Shown: one piece after another, positions 1-4,168 of the stretch
Layout: the number at the start of each line of letters is the position of its first letter
How positions within the stretch are numbered: the first letter of the stretch is position 1
NCBI GenBank assembly: GCA_038064955.1
Contig: JBBTRY010000016.1
Coordinates: 1-5,752 of the forward strand
Source: JBBTQX01 sp038064955
Lineage (GTDB): Bacteria; Patescibacteriota; Minisyncoccia; UBA6257; GWB1-50-10
DNA length: 5,752 nucleotides
Direction: 5' to 3'
The notes under the pieces: generated by a model
What the model was told of the DNA's origin: nothing
The model's input: the letters and a program-made list of their open reading frames with translations, nothing else
The model's database searches: none
Program-made: the position numbers and the translations under genes

Positions 1-1439
1 AAACGAAAACCAAGATGTTCTGCGCCTGCAAGAACGACGGCGACGAGCGGCGGCCCAATATCAATATTTGCCCTATCTGTCTCGGCCACCCTGGCACACT
101 TCCCACCATCAATAAACAGGCGGTCGAAAGCGTCATTAGAGTCGGATTGGCCCTCGAGGGAAAAATTTCCGATAGATCTAATTTTGACCGCAAAAGCTAC
201 TTCTATCCCGATCTTCCGAAAGGCTACCAAATATCTCAATATGACCACCCACTCGTGGAACGGGGACTTTTGAAAGGTATACGCGTCACAAGAATCCACT
301 TGGAAGAAGATGCCGGCCGCCTGGTTCATGAAGAAGGAATTAGGAATAAGGAATTAGGGAACGATGAAAATATATCAGACCATAATTCAAAATTCATAAT
401 TCATAATTCCAGTTTGGTGGATTTCAATCGCGCCGGATTGCCGCTTATGGAGCTCGTGACCGAGCCCGACATAAAGAATGCCAAAGAAGCTTCGGCCTTT
501 GCCCGGGAACTTCAGCTCATTCTGCGCTATCTCGGCGCTTCGGATGCCGATATGGAAAAAGGACAAATGAGAATCGAGGCGAATATATCCATCGCGCCCA
601 AAGACGCGAAGGAATTTGGCACGAAAGTCGAGGTAAAAAACATCAATTCCTTCAAGGCGGTTCACGACGCAATCGAATATGAATTGAAGCGCCAGGAGGA
701 AATTCTGGCTGATGGTAAAAAAGTCATTCAAGAAACCCGCGGATGGAACGACGTGAAAAAAATCACCGAAAGCCAACGCTCAAAAGAAGAAGCAAACGAT
801 TACCGCTATTTCCCCGAACCCGACTTGCCGCCACTCGATATCAGAACCGCTTTTGACCTGGAAAAACTCAAAAATGAAATTCCGGAACTGCCGGAAGCGA
901 AGCGTCGCCGTTTCGGCGAAGAGTTCGGCTTGGACAAAAAAACAGTGGAAATCATCGCCACCGACAAACTTTGGGCCGATTATTTCGAGCAATCCGTTTC
1001 GGAGCTGAAATCGAAAATCATGGGGGGCGATGTCCAACTCCTCGCCAACTACTTCACGAGCGATTTGAAGAGTCTGGCGAAAAATGCGGGACCGGCCGAT
1101 ATAAAAATAACGCCGGAGCGTTTTGCGCATCTGATATCGCTTATCCAGCAGGGTAAAATATCGAGCCGCATCGCCAAAGACCTGCTCTTAAAAATGTTCG
1201 AGACCGGCGAAGACCCAGAAACTCTCATTCAAAGCCAGGGGATGGAACTCGTAAGCGACGAAGGCGAAATCGGAAAAATCATTGATGACGTGCTCGCCGG
1301 AAATGCCAAGTCCGTCGCAGATTTCAAAAAAGGGAAATTGAACGCGCTTCAATTTCTCCTAGGACAGGTAATGGCCCAAACCAAAGGCAAAGCCGACCCG
1401 AATATCGCTAAGAAAATACTGAAAGAAAAGCTTAAATAA
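1..1439 (+). CDS. gatB: Aspartyl/glutamyl-tRNA amidotransferase subunit B (5'-truncated by window edge)
   Basis: GatB is the tRNA-binding and kinase/transamidation subunit of the cytoplasmic GatCAB complex, which converts Glu-tRNA(Gln) and Asp-tRNA(Asn) to Gln-tRNA and Asn-tRNA. Reading frame 3 stays open to the left edge (TKTK before the ATG at 15), and family members begin about 20-25 residues earlier, so the ATG at 15 is an internal Met and the true start lies upstream. Counting from that Met, the CxC/CPIC cysteines (3, 5, 19, 22) match the zinc-binding site. They are followed by the hallmark YFYPDLPKGYQISQYD, the HLEEDAGRL motif and SLVDFNRAGLPLMELVTEPD. The C-terminus (about 410-474) is the YqeY-like tRNA-binding tail, with GKLNALQFLLGQVM and TKGKADP. 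Residues 108-132 are extra relative to the family and are encoded by a heptamer repeat (see 336-410). The stop overlaps the 3' end of the convergent rnhA by 8 bp. gatA and gatC are not in the window. Confidence 0.97.
   Translation, partial: TKTKMFCACKNDGDERRPNINICPICLGHPGTLPTINKQAVESVIRVGLALEGKISDRSNFDRKSYFYPDLPKGYQISQYDHPLVERGLLKGIRVTRIHLEEDAGRLVHEEGIRNKELGNDENISDHNSKFIIHNSSLVDFNRAGLPLMELVTEPDIKNAKEASAFARELQLILRYLGASDADMEKGQMRIEANISIAPKDAKEFGTKVEVKNINSFKAVHDAIEYELKRQEEILADGKKVIQETRGWNDVKKITESQRSKEEANDYRYFPEPDLPPLDIRTAFDLEKLKNEIPELPEAKRRRFGEEFGLDKKTVEIIATDKLWADYFEQSVSELKSKIMGGDVQLLANYFTSDLKSLAKNAGPADIKITPERFAHLISLIQQGKISSRIAKDLLLKMFETGEDPETLIQSQGMELVSDEGEIGKIIDDVLAGNAKSVADFKKGKLNALQFLLGQVMAQTKGKADPNIAKKILKEKLK
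336..410 (+). repeat. 75-bp in-frame heptamer repeat insertion in gatB
   Basis: Two arms of 7-nt tandem units lie inside gatB. The left arm is GGAATTA, GGAATAA, GGAATTA (336-356). The right arm is four units of the CATAATT type, the second being CAAAATT (381-408), closed by CC. The ends are inverted repeats: GGAATTA at 336-342 and TAATTCC at 404-410. The 75 bp (25 codons) keep the frame and add residues 108-132 between DAGRLVHEE and SLVDFNRAG, where other GatB proteins have only a few residues. The right arm contains a 22-nt stretch (381-402) identical to one in pgk. The region is much more AT-rich than the flanking gatB sequence. The insertion interpretation rests on my memory of family length, not on an alignment. 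Confidence 0.85.
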
Positions 1440-1839
1440 GCGTATCCAGTGCCTGATTTACCAATCTATCCGCTTCGCGGTTCTTTTCGCGTGGAATATG
1501 AATAAATGAGACGCTTTTAAAGTCCTGTCTCAAGTTCCAAACATCGATAAAAAGCGGCTTAAGATTATCTTCTTTTATCTTATAATCGCCGTTTAACTGA
1601 CTCACGACGAGTTCTGAATCCGCCCGCACTTCGATTTCCGCCTCCGCCGCCTTCTTCCCGCCCAGGAGCGATTTTGCCTTCTTGAGGCCGAAGATGACCG
1701 CCTTGTACTCGGCAACATTGTTCGTGGTATTCCCTATCGCCTCGCCGTAACCCTTTTCTCCAACCACTACACCAATCGCGGCAGGACCAGGGTTACCTCT
1801 GGCTCCCCCATCCGTGTATATAACAAGTTTATTTTTCAT
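1432..1839 (-). CDS. rnhA: Ribonuclease HI (RNase H-like), 135 aa
   Basis: RNase HI is a cytoplasmic endonuclease that cleaves the RNA strand of RNA-DNA hybrids such as R-loops and primers. The four metal-binding acidic residues are all present: D10 in YTDGGARGNPG, E44 in NNVAEYKAVIFGL, D74 in RADSELVV and D124 in REKNREADRLVNQA. The length suits the short RnhA type lacking the basic-protrusion insertion. I chose the ATG at 1839 because homology begins at once (KNKLVIYTDGG) and AAGGA sits 5 nt upstream. The frame is open to an ATG at 1959, but that extension only overlies the C-terminus of the neighbouring DHH gene in another frame. The gene starts 11 nt before the end of the DHH gene, so translation is probably coupled. 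Its Shine-Dalgarno lies in a predicted hairpin (1843-1867). Its stop overlaps the gatB 3' end by 8 bp in convergent orientation. It is the last gene of the minus-strand operon. Confidence 0.93.
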   Translation of the reverse strand: MKNKLVIYTDGGARGNPGPAAIGVVVGEKGYGEAIGNTTNNVAEYKAVIFGLKKAKSLLGGKKAAEAEIEVRADSELVVSQLNGDYKIKEDNLKPLFIDVWNLRQDFKSVSFIHIPREKNREADRLVNQALDTLI

Positions 1840-2674
1840 TCTTTTCCTTGATAAGCTTCCAAGGAAACTTACCCGTCGCTTTGAACGCGAAACCCGAGGC
1901 TTTCTTGTGCCCTCCGCCTCCGTATCTTTGCGCGAGTTTTGAAACATCCACTTTTCCATTAGATCTCAAAGAGACATTTATACGGTTCTTCTTCTGACGC
2001 CAAATAATGCCTATTGGCGGAAGTTTATTGCATAATCTATGCCCGATTTCCGATTCAAGAATGGCCGAGTTGGCCGCCAGCGTCCTGTAACCTTCGAAGC
2101 GCACGAGCGCCGCCCGTTCCACGGCCAAGGCGGCAATTTTCTGCTCGTAGGCAAAAATATTATTTGCCTGTTCAAATATCTTATTTCGCTCCTTCTTATT
2201 CTCAAACCTAGCGATAAATCTGCTCCAATCCTTGAAATCGAATTCTAGGAGAAAGACTACCGAACTTAATTCTTTGGCATACGGGAGGCGAAAACGCCAC
2301 AAATCGTTGTCCTCGAGATATTTAATGAAAAGCGGAATTTTCTTTCCCGGATGGAAGTATTTCCAGGCAATCATCGATCCGCAATGGTCGTTATCAAAAA
2401 CATTCTGGGGAAAAGCTTCTACGTCTTTTTTTCTGCTGAAGTGGTGGTCCAACGAAACAACGCTCTTATTCTCTCTCATCAGCTTGCGGAAAATCGGCGC
2501 CTTAAAGCTCATATCCAGCGTATAGACGATTTTATTCTTCAGGGGTTTCTCTGGCAGGGTTTCCGGATTCACGGGAATGTATTCCGCCCGGTTCCCGAAC
2601 TTCTTCCAAGCCGCCCAGGCCGCCCCGAACCCGTCGGGGCAATTGGCGTGATATAAAATGACGATTGGTTTCAT
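1829..2674 (-). CDS. DHH/DHHA1-family phosphoesterase, 281 aa
   Basis: This is a metal-dependent phosphoesterase of the DHH superfamily, which includes RecJ, NrnA-type nanoRNases, pAp phosphatases and cyclic-dinucleotide phosphodiesterases. The N-terminal DHH domain shows YHANCPDGFGAAW (H9, D14), LDMSF (D54), the signature SLDHH (D76-H77-H78) and EDNDLW (D122, D124). The C-terminal DHHA1 substrate domain ends in the glycine-rich YGGGGHKKASGFAF (251-264). Nothing suggests secretion or membrane anchoring. The exact substrate (short oligoribonucleotides, pAp or a cyclic dinucleotide) cannot be read from the sequence. The ATG lies 1 nt after the pgk stop with no convincing Shine-Dalgarno, implying re-initiation by ribosomes leaving pgk. 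It overlaps rnhA downstream by 11 nt. Pairing with RNase HI suggests a role in RNA turnover, but that is inference from context. Confidence 0.93.
   Translation of the reverse strand: MKPIVILYHANCPDGFGAAWAAWKKFGNRAEYIPVNPETLPEKPLKNKIVYTLDMSFKAPIFRKLMRENKSVVSLDHHFSRKKDVEAFPQNVFDNDHCGSMIAWKYFHPGKKIPLFIKYLEDNDLWRFRLPYAKELSSVVFLLEFDFKDWSRFIARFENKKERNKIFEQANNIFAYEQKIAALAVERAALVRFEGYRTLAANSAILESEIGHRLCNKLPPIGIIWRQKKNRINVSLRSNGKVDVSKLAQRYGGGGHKKASGFAFKATGKFPWKLIKEKNEK
1843..1867 (-). promoter_or_regulatory. Hairpin sequestering the rnhA Shine-Dalgarno
   Basis: On the minus-strand RNA, TTTCCTTG (1867-1860) can pair perfectly with CAAGGAAA (1850-1843) across a 9-nt loop containing AAGCTT. The 3' arm contains the AAGGA ribosome-binding site of rnhA, 5 nt from its ATG. 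The hairpin lies inside the translated end of the DHH gene, so ribosomes finishing that gene would melt it. This is the usual layout for translational coupling. The pairing is seen directly; the regulatory effect is inferred. Confidence 0.5.
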
Positions 2675-2675
2675 A

Positions 2676-3725
2676 TTATTTTAACGCTTCTATCCCAGGC
2701 AATTTCTTGCCGCTCAAGTATTCCAACATCGCGCCGCCGCCAGTAGAAATAAACAAGTTTCTAGGAATTATGAATTTTGAATTATGAATTAAGGATAGCG
2801 ACGCGATGGTTTCGCCGCCGCCAATTATTATCTTGGCTTTTCGGTTGGATAAAACGGCTTTCCAAATTCCAATCGTCCCTTTTTCAAAACCTTTTTTTTC
2901 GAATAGCCCCGGCGGGCCGTTCCAGATTATCGTTCCCGCTTCATTTATCAAATCAGCATAAGAATTGACCGTAAAGGGGCCGATATCCCAGATAAATTTG
3001 CCATTTTTTCTGGCATCATCGGGCCAGACGAATTTCGGTTCTTCCGGAATGCCGGATTCGTTGAAGGCATTCGAGCCCAAAAGCACGCTATCCGCTTTTC
3101 CGATCATTTTTTTCAACTTTAATATTTTTTCTTTAAGCTTCGCTCCTCCTAAAATAATGATGAGCGGCCTGGTGATATACTTAAGTATACCACCTAGATT
3201 TTTTATCTCTTTTTCCAAAAGCAAACCGCCGTATGATGGCAAATATTTTGTGATTGCGCAAACCGAGGCGTTCTTGCGATGCGAGACCGCGAAGGCATCG
3301 TTCACATAGAAATCGCCGAGCGATGCCAGCCGTTTCGCTAATTTGATGTCATTCTTCTCCTCGCCCGGCAAGAACCTCAAATTTTCCAAAAGAAAAACAC
3401 TTCCCGGTTTTGATTTTTCTATCCGATTCTTTATCTTCGGGAAATCAAAATCGACCAAAAAATTCACCTTTCTGCCGAGTTTCATGCATGAAACTCGCAC
3501 AAAGGGCCTAAGTGAGAACTTTTTATCAAAACTATCGGGGCGGCCCCGGTGGCTCAAAATTATCACCTTAACCTTATTTTTCAAAAGCAATTTTATGGTT
3601 GGTAGAACCGCCTCCAGCCGATATGAGTCCAGCGGAATCCCCGATTCCGTATTCAAATCAATCCGCAAAAGACAGGTCTTGCCCCGGTATTTTTCGGCGA
3701 TTGAATCATTCAGAAATTTAATCAT
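2676..3725 (-). CDS. pgk: Phosphoglycerate kinase, short form (349 aa)
   Basis: Pgk transfers phosphate between 1,3-bisphosphoglycerate and ADP in glycolysis/gluconeogenesis. Substrate-binding residues of the N-domain are present: D23 and N25 in RIDLN, R36, SHRGRP (H59, R62), ENLRF (R117) and SHR (H149, R150). The C-domain has GGAKLKEKI (K196), WNGPPGLFE, GGGET and the terminal STGGGAMLEYLSGKKLPGIEAL. I placed the start at the ATG at 3725 because homology begins there; the frame is open to 3944, but that part overlies the upstream small gene. The start overlaps that gene by 8 nt, and the nearest AGAGG is 14 nt away, so coupled initiation is likely. The protein is shorter than the usual ~390-400 aa: the interval between GGAK and WNGP is about 75 residues, and the usual GGGxAxTF/SLxE stretch is missing. 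Four palindromic or tandem repeats lie inside the gene and are annotated separately. All key catalytic residues remain, so I expect it to be functional. Confidence 0.96.
   Translation of the reverse strand: MIKFLNDSIAEKYRGKTCLLRIDLNTESGIPLDSYRLEAVLPTIKLLLKNKVKVIILSHRGRPDSFDKKFSLRPFVRVSCMKLGRKVNFLVDFDFPKIKNRIEKSKPGSVFLLENLRFLPGEEKNDIKLAKRLASLGDFYVNDAFAVSHRKNASVCAITKYLPSYGGLLLEKEIKNLGGILKYITRPLIIILGGAKLKEKILKLKKMIGKADSVLLGSNAFNESGIPEEPKFVWPDDARKNGKFIWDIGPFTVNSYADLINEAGTIIWNGPPGLFEKKGFEKGTIGIWKAVLSNRKAKIIIGGGETIASLSLIHNSKFIIPRNLFISTGGGAMLEYLSGKKLPGIEALK
2764..2794 (-). repeat. In-frame heptamer tract in pgk, shared with gatB
   Basis: In the pgk coding direction this is CTTAATT, CATAATT, CAAAATT, CATAATT and then CC: four 7-nt units. 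The last three units plus one base (2765-2786 on the + strand) are identical over 22 nt to gatB 381-402. Both copies are in the same orientation and codon phase, giving the shared peptide HNSKFII. The tract encodes residues about 311-320 of Pgk, between the GGGET and STGGGA motifs. That is a variable loop, where it replaces or slightly extends the usual sequence. Confidence 0.8.
3045..3059 (-). repeat. Copy 2 of a 15-nt palindromic motif encoding ESGIP in pgk
   Basis: On the coding strand this is GAATCCGGCATTCCG, encoding E223-P227. It matches 13 of 15 bases of the copy at 3633-3647, and both are read in the same frame as ESGIP. It lies in the shortened central part of Pgk, where the family's GGGxAxTF region would be. 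A conserved structural reason for ESGIP here is not known to me. Confidence 0.5.
3171..3194. repeat. 24-nt near-perfect palindrome in pgk
   Basis: The core TATACTTAAGTATA (3176-3189) is perfectly self-complementary. It is flanked by GGTG on the left and CACC on the right with a single A/C mismatch pair between, so 22 of 24 bases are paired. It encodes GGILKYIT just before RPLIIILGGAK. The protein length here matches the family, so if an element landed it replaced sequence or was trimmed. Confidence 0.7.
3476..3497. repeat. 22-bp perfect palindrome in pgk
   Basis: The half-site CGAGTTTCATG is followed directly by its exact reverse complement CATGAAACTCG, with no loop. It encodes most of RVSCMKLG (Pgk residues about 77-84), between SLRPF and the GRKVNF strand. 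A perfect 22-bp palindrome is not expected by chance in about 5.7 kb (an 11-position match has odds near 1 in 4 million per site). Confidence 0.85.
3633..3649 (-). repeat. Copy 1 of the palindromic ESGIP motif in pgk (7-bp stem)
   Basis: CGGAATC and GATTCCG flank a 3-nt loop. On the coding strand it encodes E27-P31, directly after the substrate-binding RIDLN motif. The usual family sequence at this point is NVP followed by a short acidic turn. It matches 13 of 15 bases of the copy at 3045-3059, in the same codon phase. Confidence 0.55.
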
Positions 3726-3969
3726 TGGAATAATTATAACCTCTTTTGGTAATCCCATACACCAAGAACATGAAGAAATAGCATCCGGTGTAGATGAAGA
3801 ATGTGGTGGACAATGATTCCCCGGAACGCTTTCTGCGAATCGTGGTGTTTTGTGCAAAAAGTGACCATCCCTGGAGCAACGTGAAAAAAATGGTTGCGAG
3901 GAAACTGAATGTGCCAATGTTTGCGCCCCAATTCTGATATTCAACAGTGTGCTGTAGAAGCTCTTTCAC
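3718..3969 (-). CDS. Small PQ-loop / SemiSWEET-like membrane protein, 83 aa
   Basis: Start is GTG at 3969, with an excellent Shine-Dalgarno AGGAGG (3980-3975) 5 nt upstream and a strong promoter above it, so this short gene is very probably real. The protein has two hydrophobic segments (about 17-38 and 54-72) joined by a basic loop, NTTIRRKRSGESLS. The pattern LLQGWSLFAQN...RRKRSGESLS...FFIY...FLVYGI resembles PQ-loop repeat proteins such as bacterial SemiSWEETs, which dimerise in the cytoplasmic membrane and carry sugars. SemiSWEETs normally have three helices in about 85-100 aa. Here the frame stops soon after the second helix, with the tail TKRGYNYSND, so the third helix is missing or the protein is a two-helix variant. 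The stop overlaps the pgk start by 8 nt, making it the first gene of the pgk operon. A sugar-uptake role next to glycolysis is plausible but inferred. An N-terminal PQ-loop fragment of a larger protein is the alternative. Confidence 0.75.
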   Translation of the reverse strand: MKELLQHTVEYQNWGANIGTFSFLATIFFTLLQGWSLFAQNTTIRRKRSGESLSTTFFIYTGCYFFMFLVYGITKRGYNYSND

Positions 3970-3974
3970 GGCAA

Positions 3975-3980
3975 CCTCCT
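3975..3980 (-). promoter_or_regulatory. Consensus Shine-Dalgarno deciding the GTG start of the PQ-loop gene
   Basis: AGGAGG on the minus strand is followed by 5 nt (TTGCC) and the GTG at 3969. It is the only full-consensus ribosome-binding site I see in the window. It marks this GTG as the operon's main point of translation entry. Confidence 0.85.
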
Positions 3981-4013
3981 ATGAATTTATTGTGATTGAA
4001 TAAAATAAATAGT

Positions 4014-4041
4014 TTGTTAATATACTTAATTATATTATAAT
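4014..4041 (+). promoter_or_regulatory. Possible divergent + strand promoter upstream of ndh
   Basis: TTGTTA (4014-4019), 16 nt, then TATAAT (4036-4041) on the + strand. The -10 overlaps the -10 of the minus-strand promoter within a perfect 14-bp palindrome (4031-4044). It would start near 4048 and give an ndh leader of about 120 nt. The -35 is only a 4/6 match and the region is AT-rich, so chance resemblance is possible. Confidence 0.4.
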
Positions 4042-4063
4042 ATAGAAGCAATATAAAAGTCAA
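4034..4063 (-). promoter_or_regulatory. Sigma-70-type promoter of the PQ-loop/pgk/DHH/rnhA operon
   Basis: On the minus strand, TTGACT (4063-4058) and a perfect TATAAT (4039-4034) are separated by 18 nt. Transcription would start near 4027, giving an AT-rich leader of roughly 57 nt before the GTG at 3969. A second overlapping TATAAT lies 5 nt further downstream at poor spacing. No other convincing promoter lies inside the operon, which fits a single transcript. Confidence 0.7.
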
Positions 4064-4104
4064 TAGTGCTAAAACCCCATCAATTCTACATAATTAGTGG
4101 ATAG

Positions 4105-4140
4105 ATATGACTACCCACGCCGTTGGCGGGGTGCTCATAT
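4105..4140 (+). promoter_or_regulatory. 36-nt hairpin in the ndh leader
   Basis: ATATGA (4105-4110) pairs with TCATAT (4135-4140), ACCC (4113-4116) with GGGT (4129-4132), and CGCC (4118-4121) with GGCG (4125-4128) around a GTT loop. Only one mismatch, one wobble and a bulged A interrupt the stem. No T-tract follows, so it is not a standard intrinsic terminator. It ends 28 nt before the ndh ATG. The rest of the 3970-4168 intergenic region holds the promoters above and otherwise plain AT-rich sequence. Confidence 0.5.
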
Positions 4141-4168
4141 TTGTAGCTAAAATAAATTTTAGACAAAT

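Noticed and set aside
608..653. 9-bp inverted repeat GAAGGAATT / AATTCCTTC in gatB
   Set aside because: The arms are 28 nt apart and lie in strongly conserved coding sequence (EFGTKVEVKNINSFKAV), so it is probably coincidental.
880..896. TTCCGG / CCGGAA hairpin in gatB
   Set aside because: It encodes the family-typical PELPEA segment; a 6-bp stem is expected by chance.
1840..1959. Upstream extension of rnhA to an ATG at 1959
   Set aside because: The added residues are unlike RNase H and lie over the DHH gene C-terminus in another frame; the ATG at 1839 has its own Shine-Dalgarno.
2622..2640. 7-bp stem GCCCCGA / TCGGGGC at the start of the DHH gene
   Set aside because: It encodes the conserved CPDG metal-binding motif, so codon constraint explains it and there is no sign of an insertion.
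3536..3548. CGGGGC / GCCCCG hairpin in pgk
   Set aside because: It encodes the catalytic SHRGRP motif, so conservation of protein sequence explains it.
3726..3944. Upstream extension of pgk to an ATG at 3944
   Set aside because: The added residues have no Pgk similarity and overlap the PQ-loop gene, which has a better start signal.
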